Assembly (NCBI RefSeq): GCF_035582795.1
Contig: NC_134368.1
Coordinates: 41,035,501-41,099,500, forward strand
Direction of reading: 5' to 3'
Length of the DNA stretch: 64,000 nucleotides
Origin: Mycteria americana
Taxonomy: Eukaryota; Chordata; Aves; Ciconiiformes; Ciconiidae
Below, piece after piece: positions 25,322 to 38,793 of the stretch; position 1 is the stretch's first letter, and each line of letters opens with the position of its first letter. The notes under the pieces are model-generated. The model had not been told where the DNA came from. It made no database searches and saw nothing but the letters and a program-made list of their open reading frames with translations. Position numbers and translations under genes: made by a program.

Positions 25322-25740
25322 CTCCCCACTCGCCCCGGCCGCCGCGCCGCGCAGGCTCCCAGGCTCCAGCCGCTGCTCGGAGGAGGGGGCGGCTCCAGCG
25401 GGCCCGGCGGCGCTGGGACGCGGCAGGAAGCGGGTGGCGGCGCCTTCGCTGGGGCCGCGGAGGAAGGGGCGCGCGCGCGCGGCGGGGAGGGGCGTGGCCT
25501 CGCCGAAGAGCCCGCCCCGCTGGGGCGGGGCCGGGCCACGCGCCTCCCGCACCGCGCTTGCGCCCGCGGCGGGGCTGGCCCTCCCTTGCTTCCGGCAGTC
25601 GTTGGGCTGCTCCGAGGTGTCGCCCCCGGGCGCGATATGGCGGTGGGGGCCGTAGCCCGCAGTGCGCTCGCTTCCCGGCGGTTCCTCTGTCGCTCTCCGG
25701 GCTTCCTCTTGCAGGCTAGCCGTTAGTTTTGCGCCGCGAT
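24680..25740. promoter_or_regulatory. SPCS3: CpG island, SPCS3 promoter, possibly bidirectional
   Basis: A sharp change to very GC-rich, CpG-dense sequence covers SPCS3 exon 1, the start of intron 1 and the upstream flank. GC boxes CCCGCCCC (25,511-25,518) and GGGGCGGGGC (25,522-25,531) lie about 190-210 bases upstream of the ATG. There is no TATA box. ATATGGCGG at 25,635-25,643 fits the YY1 core motif in the plus orientation, so divergent transcription is plausible. The many long open frames here on both strands are an effect of GC content. Confidence 0.85.
25179..25321 (-). CDS. SPCS3: SPCS3 coding exon 1
   Basis: This exon is 143 bases and encodes residues 1-47 plus two bases of Leu48. 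The ATG is at 25,321-25,319 with a purine at -3. It includes the signal-anchor segment. The donor is GTGAGT, read from 25,178 downward. The frame stays open upstream, but the homologous protein begins at this Met. Confidence 0.96.
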
Positions 25741-25909
25741 GTCTTTTGAGACCCGCACCCTCTCAAACTTGGGAGTTTGGAGAAAGAAATACGTTGTGCC
25801 CTTTGGCTGTCGCGTATCAAAGGTGACTGACTTTCGTAAAAGAACCTGTACAGTGTGTCTGCGTCGGTCTGGCTTACAGAAGAAAAAAATACCTGAAGAC
25901 AAGACGTGA
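25637..25909 (+). other. Possible first exon of a divergent transcript
   Basis: On the plus strand a YY1-like ATGGCGG is followed by a 29-codon frame (25,637-25,726) and a second 56-codon ATG frame (25,739-25,909). A donor-like AAAG|GTGACT lies at 25,818-25,827. I recognise neither peptide. The layout would fit an upstream-antisense or long non-coding RNA exon, or a distant non-coding exon of ASB5. No sequence evidence proves transcription. Confidence 0.2.
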
Positions 25910-28900
25910 CCGCTTGGTTGTGTCCTGATTAGCTGTGTGTGGTTTATTTTCCTTTTGTGAGCAGGCGCCGCAGCGGCTTGTCTGTCTGCTGCGTGGCTCT
26001 GGGACGGTCCCCAGGGCTCGCTCACAGCCGAGGCCCCTCAGAGCAGCGCGTGGTGGGGGCACGGCTCTGTCCCCTGGGAGTGGTCCCCCATGGAGGGCCT
26101 CTTGGGGTTGCTGTTTGGTACTCTCACCATGAATACTGACAGCATATATTCTTGTCCTAGCTGCTTCATAACTTTGGAAAAAAAAGGGTTGTTACCTGTT
26201 GAAGTGTTTTTTGTGAATTGTTTGCCACCTGCTATGTTTCTAAGGCATTCGGTTTTAGAGGGAAGTTGGTATTTGTAGCTCTAGTGGATTTTTGCATTTG
26301 TATAATAAAATGTAAATAACATTTGAGGTGAAGGCTTGTTTTTTCACTTGGTGTCTGCATCTTGCTTTCGCTGGTATTGTGGCTTGCCATTCACTACCTT
26401 GTTTCCTATAGGATGTTCCTATTCATTTCCTCTTTGTTACAAATACGTGCTCAGTATGTAAATCATTTTGTCTAGAAACCTCATTTAGTAGCTGGGCAGC
26501 ATTGGAATCCTTTTTCTGTACCAGATGGCTCTGTGATCCCACACTGTTCGCAGGATGAGGCAGTCTTTCACCTTACTCTGAGTTGGTTGAAGTTTCACTT
26601 CAAATTGGTGCTAGCAAAGCCTGGCTTATGTAGTGAGGTGGTTTCTAACTCCTCTTCCTAGGCCCCTGATTGGCACCCATTCCTGCACCCTGGACCTGCA
26701 ACATTATGAGTTTGAGAACTGGGGGGAGAGAGAACCTGTACAACGTTGGGTTTTTTTTTTCCATATTTCACTGTATTAAGTACCCCAGGCCCGATTAACG
26801 CAGATTTCTCGGGGCCGACGGCAGGTGTCAGCAGTGATTCAGTTACATTTAACTTCCTCTTCCCAGCCCTAAGATTCCAATGCTGTAAATACGGGGAGTA
26901 GGAACAGGAGCTCAGACACGGGGGTCTAAAAAGATGGAAGGCCTCATGGTGAAGGGATAGAGGGAAGAAGGGGTGGACTGTCAGGCCATTCTGAATTACA
27001 TATGTTCTGTAATGATGGTGCTGTTTCTTTTCCTCCCCTGTAACTGAGAGTCAGGTCTGTGATTCAGGGAGGAAAAATCTTTGCAGATAAAGGTAAGGAA
27101 TGGAAGAGGAAAAAGATCGTACTAATGCTCTGTGTTTCTACACAGCTTGAGTATCTGCAGCACATCTCTGTTTAGCACTATTATTAAATGCAGGATGCAA
27201 AGCTACCTATGGGGACATTCCTTGCAGTTGGGAACCTCTGTTTCACTGTACTGTTGATTTCTGTGTGTCTGTGCATTTGCCATAATGAAGTCAGTCGCAG
27301 GCCCAAAGAAGATAGGCTCTTCAGCAATGTTCTGATGATAAACTCTGCCGATTTTCATTTGGTAATTCTCGGCCTTCCTGATGTTCCAGAAGAGTTCCAG
27401 AAACACAGGGAGTTTCTTGTGTAAAGGTTTTTATCGGTTTGTTATCATTTATGTTTTGATTTGCTATACAAAACATTAATTATTGTGAGGTAAAGGTTTT
27501 TGATTTATGGTCTGGAACGTAGTGTTATTGAAACCTTGGATAACTGTTACTGAGAAGTGGGTATTTTTCCCCCAAATATTTGAAGACTTAGAAGTAACAA
27601 GGAAGCTTTTACTGCGAACTGGGGAACCTAAACATTTCAGAAGTTTGCTGAGGAGCCACTGCTATAATAAAAAAGATAGTTCAAAATGTGAATGCTGTTC
27701 TTTTATCTACAAACAAAAGGCTCAATTGCCTCTGCTCTTGCTTTTAGTTCTTATAGTTGCTGTTTAGAGGTTTTCATTAGATATTAAACAACTCTGCTGT
27801 TGGGGAAAACTTGAGTAACTAAGGCAGAACTTGGAGAAGTAAAGTAGCGAAATTTCCAAAGCAGCAGTCAAGTACCTGAAGAAGACCAAAATCAAAAGAT
27901 TTAGTCAAATTCATGTTAGCATATGTTTTTAAGACAAATGAATAAATATGGCTGTGCTTATGTAGTTTTGGATTTATTTTAGTAGAACCCTTAAATAAAT
28001 GTCACTTAAAAGCAAGTATGCGGGGGAAGACACATGGCATAGTTTATTCAAGGACTGATCCATTACTGTTTGAGAACAAAGAAACCTTCTGTAGCTTTTT
28101 AATGACCAAAATCTTGCAAAATCAAAAGAGGAGAAAAATTTTGAAATTAAGAAGGCAGTTGTGAAGGAAGAACGGAAGAGGATTATTCACAATAGCTGTT
28201 TGCTGGCAAGTTCCAAATTGTTCTGTGAAAAATATAAAATGTTCTTTTTGTAAAGAATAGTGGCATAATATTAATGTCAGAAGTCACCGTCAGCTAAATA
28301 AGTTGTGTTAGTCTGAATGGATCAAATACTATAATTATGAAAACAAATCTGTAGAATCTTGGGGAGGCAAAAAAGTTTGGGAGACCATTTCCAAGATGCA
28401 TGGTGTAAGGTATTCAGTATGCCTGGGCAGTGTACTCAGGCCCATACCAGCAGAGCACCTAAGGCATGGCAGTGCTCAGGCTAGTTCTTACTTCAAGAAA
28501 TTTCATAATTTTGCATTCCAAACTAATTGAACAAAATGCAGAGATGCGATTGGGAGCAGGTCTGAAATGTAGAATTCTCCCTTTTTCTTCTGTCCTTCCC
28601 TAGAATTATCTGACTTTGGAATTGTGTTCTTACATACTCTTTGATCTATTAATCGTGTTCTTCTTTTTATAGTGTTGGCACTTCAACAGGATTGATCCCA
28701 GTCAGCAGCTGATGATTAGAGTAGTCTTCTGAGAGTGGCTTGCTTTCTTTGGTTGAGATGTTTCTGCTCTGATGTTCAAGTGAGTGATTCCTTTAATCAT
28801 CTATAAACAAAATGGCAAGTGTTGACATTGACCATCAACAGAGATTGCTATGTGTTTTTCTGCTGACGTTGGGTTGGTTCTAAGGTGGTACACATAGGTA

Positions 28901-31900
28901 GGAGCTTTGAGGTGGCTGACAGTTTGGGGTGTGTGGTTTGTCCAGGTGAAGGGGAGTTGTTAACTTCAGACCAAGTGGTAGCACCTTTGGTCTTCTTGGG
29001 GCTTAAGTTTCTAACTAATTTTACAGGTGAAAGTTTAGGTGCCTGTGGCATCTTTGGCACCTAGCTACTTAGATGAGGACTGTCCAGACAACTTTTTTTG
29101 GTCTAGGGCCATGTATATACTTCCTAAATTTTACCATAAATGTCTAAATCCCTTATTGAATTTATCTTTTATTAATTATTGAAATGTTAACTCTTTAAGA
29201 GACAGTAGCAACACACAGCTTCTTAGGCAGCTCTGGGTATACCAATGAAGATTAAAATAAAGTGGGGGAATTTTTGTCTGTATTGCAACAGCCCCCTTTC
29301 AGTTAGCACCTCTTCCGAGTGGGACATTTTTACAACTGGTGTGGAAAGGCTGTGTCCAAAAGAAGTAGTCTTTCTGGACTGCATTGAAGGGGTTTTGTTT
29401 CTAACTTTCTTCTCACCTCCATTTTTTTCCTTTGGATCTACAAAGTATGGAGAATAAGAAGATAAGCAAACAGAAATTTTCACTTGCCTCTGTATTCTTA
29501 TTGCTAGTCATCCAGCAAGAAAATCTCAGGGAATTTTAAATTTCTGATTTCAGAATGAACTTGATATTTTATAACACTGTCTCGTTTAGCGGCATAAGAA
29601 TGCTTCATTGGAGATGGAACCAAATATTCTTGGCTCCAAAACAAACTCTAAGTATGTTTTGGAGCCCAACACAGTTCATTTTTGGCTCCTGGCAGATTTG
29701 CTGTTGCCCGCTCCATGGCGTACAAAGCCATGTTAGGTAAGGTCCTCTCATACATCACTGATTCAGCTGAAGCTTTCACACTTCATTGTGCTTTGCATTC
29801 TGTGGCAAGAAGCCTGTGTGCTATTGATTCACCTCACTCTAGTTTTACCTCATTCCCTAAGTCAGTTACAAGTTCTTAATCACAAAGTATTTTTATGTCT
29901 CTTTTAAAAGCACCAAGCAGAGGCTGTCATGCCTTGGCTTGAGGAAAAGAATGTTTTGCTAGCTCTGTCATGATGATATCACTTAACTGATACCAATTTT
30001 AGTGTATGGAAAAAACCTTTCTGATATGAACACGAGGCATGGGAGTCACCGTATAGTGACATACGCTTGCAGAATAATCTTTTAACTCTCATCCCTACCA
30101 AGTCATGAAATTGACTTTGTAATTTCCTTTTATTAATACCATTCATAGGCACCAGAATATACTTTACACAGAAAGGAGACAAATGAAACCACTTTTACTT
30201 AGTCTAGAAGAAAACCTGGCAAAAGCTTGAAGGAAGTGGGTATAAAGTTAAAGGAAATGGGTGATTTCACTGTTTTTAGAAACAGTTCATAATGAAGAAA
30301 AAAAAATCAGTTAAAAGATTAAAGAAAAATTAAAAGACAGACTATAATGTAGAATAAAAATAACAAATCTGAAAGGAATTCAAACTGGTGACAGAAAACA
30401 TTCACAACTCAGAGGTATTATTTTGAGAAAACTTTTCACTTTAGAATAATTGACAATCGTCTCATCTTGATGACATAATTTAGAGGTCTTACACATAAAT
30501 AAATAAAAAATTACTATAGATCCAAAGTATTTTCATAAGTCTGTGTAGTATTAATTCAAACAGCTGAAGAGGTCTGTCTAGGCTTCAAAGTGGCAGAGAG
30601 GCATTAGTTACAGGTGCAAATCTGGTCTTTTGAAAACTGTCACTAGAAACAGAAAATTTCTGTTAAGTTCATTTCTCATGTACTAGCTCTATATGTGATG
30701 AAAACCAAATCTTCACATCATGGCTCTTCCGGGATTTGAATGTTACTGATTTATTTATTTATTTACTTATTTATTTAGAGACAGCTATTTAATAAGAATA
30801 TGTGACATTTTGCAGTTCATTAAAGAAAAGATTAACTGTAAAAACTGCAAAAATACCAGGTTCAGTTACATGAATTTAGATTAATAGGGTGGTTGCACTG
30901 CCTACTAGAGAAATAGCAAACTTAGTTCTGTCAAGCTAGTTCAAATATCAAAAGCATAGTAGCTGTATCACCACGTACCTAAGGAAGAGGGTGAGTTAGT
31001 TGCTGAAGAAGGAATCTGTGAAGTTCTACAGACATGTGGTTGGTGATGAAATCATTTGTTTGGACCCAAGAAAGGAACTATACAAAGGGAAAGAGATGCA
31101 GAATTAGGAGGCTCTTCAAAGTTTCACTGATACAGCTGTATCAGTACACTGAGCCATCAAAAATTACAGCTAAATATCCTTATTAAGAGGCGGCTTGTAT
31201 GTGCATTTTGACAGTACTCTCCCCTCATAGTTTGCTACTACTTTTTAACAGGAGGTTACTATCTCTGTAGCAGAATGGGTGGTAAGGGGGTGTGAGTGTT
31301 TTTTTCAATATGAAGTCCAAAAGGTTAGTTTAAACTCATCAACAGTTTAAATTGCCAGATTTTGAACTAAAGTGACTGAATACCAATACACATTCCTTCC
31401 TCTTGATTTCCAGGAAGGCAGAAAGAGGGGCAGGAACCTTTAGCTGAGGAATGGAATGGGCAGCTGGAGGTGGTAACTTTTTAAACTCCTGGGTGACAAG
31501 ATTTGCTAGAGTTTGTCTGTCAACAGTCTGTGTGTGCCTGCTGTCTGACACATTTCTGGTTTTAGTAATGTCTCCAAGTACACGTATGACTTATTTTGGA
31601 ATCTTCTTCTATAATACTTTTAATAATAGGGTTGTGTTAGGTATCCAAAGAGGACTGCAACAAATACTGTAGAACAAACTTCACTATGTTTCTTAGCAGA
31701 ACTCAGACTGAACTTGCTTGTAAGCAGGTCAGTTATACCTGCATCCCTTCTGAATAGAACTTTACTGTCAGTGACTAGATGGACTGGTTAAGCAGATCAA
31801 GCATGCTTATATGATAACGTTGCTGATAGCAGGGATTGTTTGATATTAGACTTGAAGTGGAATCTATCACCATTGTGAGAAGCTGCTATCCAGTGGGTGT

Positions 31901-34900
31901 ATAATAAAGTGATACAGCTTTAAAAGTTCTGTGTATTCTTTCAAAGAACTGAGGAAGTTAGGAAACTGGAATTTCATAATTGCTTAAATATCTGAGTTAC
32001 TTTTTATGTTTTTAAATACACGTGATACAGAGAATGTCTGTTATGTCTAGAGCTGCTGATTGATATTTAAATCCTTGACCAGTAATTCCGTCCTCTGGAA
32101 ATCCAGATACACAAGTCCATATGTTAGAACTAGTTTCTAAGATAGGAGTAGTATTTTCAACAGGCAGGAAAGATAAAACACCTGAATAAAACCAATTCAT
32201 TAAAAGTTAGCAGTAGAATAAGAAAACTCTTCATGATGTTACAAATGAATGGTTGCATCATTCATGTACCAGAAGAACTTGATTTGTATAGAACCTAAAC
32301 TGTATCAGAGCACTGATTTTAATACAGCGGAGGAAAAAAAAAAGTACTACTGTATCCATCCAAAGGCATGAATTTGGACTTTCTGGAGCAGTTTAAGAAC
32401 TGAGGGAAATAATGTGCTACACCAAAATACAGAGAGAAACTATTTATATAACAAAACTTGTATAAGATAAATTTTTGTGTGTTAGAGCTTTTTAAACAAA
32501 CTGGTGTTTCATAGTCTTACGAAAGAAGAGGAATGGTGTCTAAATACATAGCCATTCAGTAGAATGAGTGTCAAAAGGCAGAGCATGACTACTAAGAGGA
32601 GGAAGGTAACATGTTTTACGACGCTTATTCTGATTTTCCCCTGTTAATGACGCTTAAGATGTCATTGCATTGCATTTTGAAAGCAATTTTTGGTTAAAGT
32701 CTTTAGGTGGGTGATCGTGAGACTAGCATGAATTATGAGAACTGTAGAAAACCAAATGAAGCATAACTTTGGATATCAGTTATAACTTCACACTGCATTG
32801 TTTGTGTAGATTCTGGGTAGACGTGGCATTAAGGTACTTCAGGAAGAAAATCTGTAAAAAGGAGATTTGTTTTACAGTGTTGTGTTTGCTTCAGTTGGCA
32901 ACACAACTGTCAGGTTTTTGTGCTGAATATGGCTTTCTCATGTGCTCAAGTAAGTCTGTAGAATTTTTAAGGATAGCAACAGGGTGCAGTAAAAAAGCAG
33001 TTCAGATCTGAACCAAGCTTGGTCTACTCTGGACCAAACTTTGTGTTCTCTCACTTTTCTTCTTTTCATTCCCCCAAAACAGTAGCACAAAGTCTGTACT
33101 TCAGCTACCTCTCCTCTTCATATTTTACAAAGAAAGAGTAGTGCCTGGGTTGTGCTAGTGGGCTTGAGTTCCTGTTTGGAAAAGGACTCAGCAGCTGTTT
33201 GGTGTCTTCCAGTCACTCCAATTTCTGAATTTCTTGTAGCTAGCAGATAAATATGATTTGTTTCTTTTTTTCTGTGCCTAAGCGTAGAAGCATAATATCC
33301 GTAACTTATGAAGGATATTACTGAAAAGAACATTTAATATTTTTTGAAAGTTGTTTTATGGTATGTCTGTCTTTTTTGCTTTACCTTCAATGTTACTTAA
33401 GGTAACGTTTTGCATAACAACATATATGAGCAAATGCATTTTAAAATAGTTGCTCTATGTCTAGATTTATTCAGTTCAAATGCTTTGAATAGAGAATAAT
33501 AGAAAAAATTGCTTAAAGAACATACATCAAGGAGGAAACGACATAAACAACATTCAATAACTTTAGATGAGTCAGATAAAATATTAAGTATTGAGAATTA
33601 GCGTCCCATACACCTATTAAAATAAAAGTCAGCAGCTCACTAAGCAGGCCGTTTTTCATGCTGAATTAGACATTGCCTTTTTAGTAGCTCAGGCTTCTCA
33701 ACATTTTTGAGTCCTTCATCAAGCACTGTATGCTTACATCAGAAACTCAGCACTAGAACAAGTGGCTTCTTCCTGATTTTATTTTAAACTCTTTCTGTTC
33801 CGAGGCCATTGTTTTAGAAGTTTCTCCTGCTGGGTTGTCTATAATGTATAAAATAATGCATTCTTCAAGGCCCCTAAGAGTTTCCATTCCTCTGCCTGGC
33901 ATCTTATTTCATTAAATTATCTTCTGTTATATTTGTTATTAGTCAGAAGTTTCAAAACCAGGACAACCATCTTAATTTCTTGTATATTTTTAGCCAAATC
34001 TCTTGTATTTGGAGAAGGATATGCAGGTGAACTCTCATACATATAATTCCTTATACTGTATTGCATATCTCGTCTTCAAAAAAACGTTTTCACTTTGACA
34101 TTTAGATGCATCTCCAAAATACTGAAGAAAACTGTTAAGACTAACTGTAACAGAATTTGTGTTGTGAGTATAATTACTCTTCTACAGCCTATATTAATGT
34201 AATTCACGGATATTACTTTAAAATATTTAATTAGAAGTGAGTATATTTTCCAGAACTAAAGACAGAGTATATGCTATAAAGAAACCGTATTTCTAAGGGT
34301 TTTACTGTCTTTAGTATTAAAAATGCCTTCAAAGACTAAATATTGTATCAGTTGTGTTATTTTTCTTGTGTATCTTGCCTTAGTAATCCTTCTAAAGTGT
34401 TGAGGAAAAATTGCTAGAATAAAATAAAGAGTTTATTAATGTGGTTATGCAATTAATCACAGAAGATAGAGCATACTTTTTTCTAGAAGTTACTCACTTA
34501 GGTTGTGGGTAAATTGCACTAGATTTCTCAAACAGTTTGAGTTAGCATAAACAGGTGCTGCTGCTGAATACTTTCTTTCTGCATTTGGCCACTACATAGT
34601 AAGGCATTAAAGGGCAGGCTACTTTGAGCACTGGAGTTTGAAATTAACCACTTTTATAGTCATTATAAATGGCAATATTGCTATCTTGAATATACTGGTT
34701 GTTTTTTAGAAATGATAACTGACCAAGCTATGTTAAAAGGGAATTTAAGACCATAAATTCCAGCATTTGAAGTTTTTTAAATGGTTTTAAAATTAAAATA
34801 GTTAATTGCCAGAAATGGAGAAAGCATACCAGTTAAATTATTACATTGTTCTTGTTTTATTTGCTGGGAATATGCTAGTATGTCAAGCTAGGGCGATCCT

Positions 34901-37900
34901 TGTCTGTCACAGTATTACTATGTTCTTAAAACAAAACAAAAATCCTAATATTGTTTATCTTCAGTGTAGCTTGGTGCCATTTTCCTGTGTGCTATGATAA
35001 AACCTTAAATATTATAATAATTTTATATGCTATCCCTTTCGTAGCCATTAAGTGAATGAACAATTAATATTTCATTTTATTTAGGTTTGTTATCCAAATT
35101 TTGTATTAAAAGAAAAATTATTAGATACCTAATTAGTTTCAGTATTGTTTTCACCAGAATATCTGAGTGTTTTGTTAACAGCAATGAAGTGATCTTCAGA
35201 ATACTCCTCTTGAGTGGTCCTTTTAAACCCGTTTTACAAGTGAGGAAATGAGGCAGAGAAATTTCATTCCCAAAAGTCAAAACTATACAGGAAATGTGAG
35301 TGTCCAGATTAAGCCACTGCTCTTTTCAAGTGCTTTGATATTTTTATAATGTTGTATATTTGTTACATATTGCTGATGCATTTCTATTTGGAAGCTCTCA
35401 GTATTCTGCACTGCTGCAAGACCAGACTCCAATTGCTTCATGTTGCCGTGCAAAAGAAAATTTGGAACGCTTACATGCCAGTTTTTTACACTCTTTCATG
35501 GCATCACATTGACTGTCAGATCCTTTATTTATTTACTTATGCTGCTACTTCCTGATTTCCATTACAACACCTGTAGCTTTCTGTTCCTGGTTCTCCCATT
35601 CTGCATGGGCTTGCTCTCAGCTATTTTGTGTTCAAGTCTCAGTATTCACATTGTTGATTCTTCCAAAATGCCGTGTGAGTGTTAACATCTGAACAGTTGT
35701 TCTGTTTTCATGACTGGGTGCCTGGTAGCATGGGTTTGCCAAGAAGCTGTAATGGCAATTTCTGCAGAGCTTTAGTAGCCTTAGATTAGGATAAACTTGG
35801 TTGTTCTGTGCAGTTGGGAGAGTTTCCAGTTAAGCTGGCATATATGAGTTACAGAGCTTTAAAAAAGAAGAAATACTATTAAGAGAGTAATTTTGCCAGC
35901 TTCTTATGAGCATGTGTGAGCTGAAATTCTCAAAACTCATAATTTCTTTCATTTTTATGTAGTTTACAGATAAAGAGGGAAATTTTTGAGAGGACAGAAG
36001 ACAAGCTTTGAGGCAGGAATAACCCTCCTGCTCAATTTTCATGTTGTTTTTAAAAGCAGAAGTTTTACAGATCAATGAGGATTTTTGAAAGATCACTTAC
36101 AAAATATTACATGCATTCACAGCCTTAGTTTTTAAAAGGTTTTTGTTATTTTTGTTGACCTTTTACAGAAAAATTCAACCAGAAGAAGACAACCTAACAA
36201 CTGAGAAATTTCTTTTCAGTGATTTATCTACTGCAGTTATAAGAAGCAGGAAACAGTATTGTAAGGGAAAGATTAACTCTGAGTGTTGCTGTTAACTCCA
36301 GCTGTTATTTATAGTAATTGCTATTTGGATTTTTGCCTCTGCAAAGAAAGACTATTTTGTTAATTAACAAAACGTGGGAGAAGTCCAGATGGGAAAGCAC
36401 GGTTACTGGATGACACAATGTGGAGTCAGAAAAAAAAGGGGCCAGGTAAAACACTATGAAGAAGAAAAATGTTTTCCAAGAGATAACTATGATTCTTCCT
36501 TATTCTGCATGGTAAATTTGCAAAACAGGTACTTAAGATGGCTGGGGAATTCTGTGGACTGATTGAGTTAAGCTTAATAATAGTAGTAGAAATATGGAAG
36601 AAGTAAGAAATTCCAATACTGGATGTGTTACTAAGGAAAATATCATTTCTATTAATGATTGAAACGGAAATTGGCAGTGATGGCTCAGAACATAATGCCT
36701 ATTTATCCTTATGGAAAACATGACACCTCAATTCAGTGTCAGATAACAATGTGCCAAATATAAAAAGGGATTTTCATTTGGCATTTTAAGTACTCACTCC
36801 TGCTTCTAACTATGGTATGAGAAGAGCAGTTCCTATTCTGGCTGGATGAGAAAATGTCTATAAATGAATTTTAGGAGAAAATGCGTATTTTTTTTTCACA
36901 GACTAATATAGTTTACAGTGTAAACTGCTTGTTAATTGCCTTTTCTAGTTACTGTTTTGACTTTTATGTGGATTAAATTTTTTTTCAAAGAAAAAGACTG
37001 AATGGCTGTTTCTCTCAAGATAAGGACAGTTCAGTTCCTGTCTGTTAAAAATCTTGACATTTATTTCCAAGCACATTTCCTTTTATCGTTGTCTTTTCTT
37101 CATTTATATAGGTTTCTTTGAATGTAGTTTCCAGAAAACATTATAGTTTCTAACTCTAATAAATTACTCCTGGGGCCGGATGATAAGAGGTTCTTTATTT
37201 TGCCACTTTCCTTTCAGAAGTATGATTTTGTATCATATCCTTAATGTCTGCTACGCTGTTCATTGAAGTCAGGGGGATCTGTGGATGCAGTGACATTTGG
37301 ATCATACCCTCTGTTCCTGATGGACAGTTGCCAACATTCTAAAATGTTTTTTTCTGACCATCAAACAAGAGAATCCAGGGTGGAATAGAAAGGGTGTTTC
37401 AGTTTAAGATTACTATGGGTAGAGTATTTTAAACTATAATTAAATACACTATTTCTTTTATTTAAAAGGAAATATAAAAGTTTAGAACGGGACCCTTTCC
37501 TATGCTGCCATGATTCTTTATTTTAAGGTTATAGCTTAGTTAGGAATCTAGTTCTGTCCTGCAGCTCCTCAGTTTGTATCATGCTGTGACACCATTATTT
37601 ACTCAGCAATTACTCACACTAATGGAACAATCTGTGCATAACCGCTGATGACTGTGAGTAATAACTTTATGGTATATAAGCAAATTAATTCTTAAAAAAT
37701 TTGAGGAATTTAGATTCCCTTGTCTAAAACTGGCGAAGAAACAAAGCCTGTCATGTCATAGGTTTAAAATAATATGATGCAGCACAATGAGATGTGTGTT
37801 ATAAGCATTAGAAATTTTCCATGCTGTATATTTACCACTGCATTTATTTAATTTTAATTACATTTTAATTAATTTAATTTTAGATGCTCTGAGATCTTAT

Positions 37901-38430
37901 TTATAAGAATATTTAGGAGTTTGATTTTTGTAGTCTGGTGTCAATACTAGTTTTTGTATAATGCTATAAGCCATGTATACTAGATACTTTCATTCAGCCT
38001 GAACAGAATAATAAGAGACTGCCAAAGCTGGTATATATTAAATCTCTGTTTCTTTGTTAATGTGTATTTCAAGTATTTACTGATGTAGTTCTAGTTTTGT
38101 AAGAAAAAAATAGTAGTCTAACATAAAATGAAGTAGCAAAAAGAGCATTTGTACTTAAGAAGCAGGAGAACTTATTTTAACAAAACCTGATTACCTGAGT
38201 TACCTGTTTTAGTACATGAAATTGTAGTTCTTAATAATAATACTTTTGACAGTGTATTTTTAAACATATATTAATAGGGTAAATAAACGAATTAGAAATG
38301 CAGAATTTGGAATGAAACAGACCTTTTAAGTGGAACAAGTACAATCCAGGGTCTTGGAACCTGTGTCTTTTATATTCCGTCCCACTTGAGTATCACCAGG
38401 CTAGCAGGAGCAGTAGTGAACTCAATACTA
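25910..38430. other. Intergenic DNA between SPCS3 and ASB5
   Basis: I see no coding exon here. Short ATG frames (for example 27,188-27,424) resemble nothing I know. The sequence is AT-rich with simple repeats, such as TTTA/CTTA units at about 30,750-30,777. A 10-bp inverted repeat near 37.6 kb lies about 0.9 kb before ASB5. Distal regulatory DNA for ASB5 could lie here. Confidence 0.55.
37609..37662. repeat. 10-bp inverted repeat upstream of ASB5
   Basis: ATTACTCACA (37,609-37,618) and TGTGAGTAAT (37,653-37,662) are exact reverse complements separated by 34 bases. A related TTACTCA lies just upstream. It sits about 0.95 kb before the ASB5 start codon and could be paired factor-binding sites. 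Confidence 0.6.
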
Positions 38431-38437
38431 TGTACAG

Positions 38438-38445
38438 TATAAATA
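38438..38445 (+). promoter_or_regulatory. ASB5: TATA box candidate for ASB5
   Basis: TATAAATA lies 160 bases upstream of the ASB5 ATG. A start about 30 bases downstream would give a 5' leader of roughly 125-130 bases. CAGCTG, a myogenic-type E-box, follows at 38,478-38,483. A strong splice-acceptor-like sequence ending CAG at 38,500 offers a competing reading, in which this is the end of a 5' UTR intron. Confidence 0.4.
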
Positions 38446-38597
38446 ATCGTCATATTTTGAGCAGCAAGCATCATGACCAGCTGATATTTTCTTTCCTCAG
38501 GACCAGTTGTTCCCAAGAGTGCGTGGCTGGAGCCATATGATCTTATCAACACATTTGAGAGCCCTACCCAAACACTGAGAGAGATTTTGCTGCAGCA

Positions 38598-38793
38598 ATG
38601 ACTGTCATAGAAGAAAGTCGCCCTTTTGCCCAGCAGCTATCCAATGTCTACTTTACTATACTTTCCCTTTTTTGTTTTAAACTTTTTGTGAAGATCAGCC
38701 TCGCTATACTTAGTCATTTCTACATTGTGAAAGGAAACCGTAAGGAAGCAGCAAGGATAGCTGCTGAATTTTACGGAGTTCCTCAAGGACAAG
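38598..38793 (+). CDS. ASB5: ASB5 coding exon 1 (canonical)
   Basis: This exon is 196 bases: residues 1-65 plus the first base of Gly66. The peptide starts MTVIEESRPFAQQLSNVYF and ends GVPQGQ. The donor is GTATAT at 38,794. Confidence 0.95.

Noticed and set aside
24691-25655. Several 100-160 codon plus-strand frames over the CpG island
   Set aside because: They overlap SPCS3 exon 1 on the other strand and consist of Pro, Ala, Gly and Arg-rich low-complexity peptide, as expected from GC-rich DNA with few stop codons.
27188-27424. 78-codon ATG frame with a hydrophobic start
   Set aside because: The antisense frame is equally open, no similarity is recognised, and it has no promoter or partner exons.
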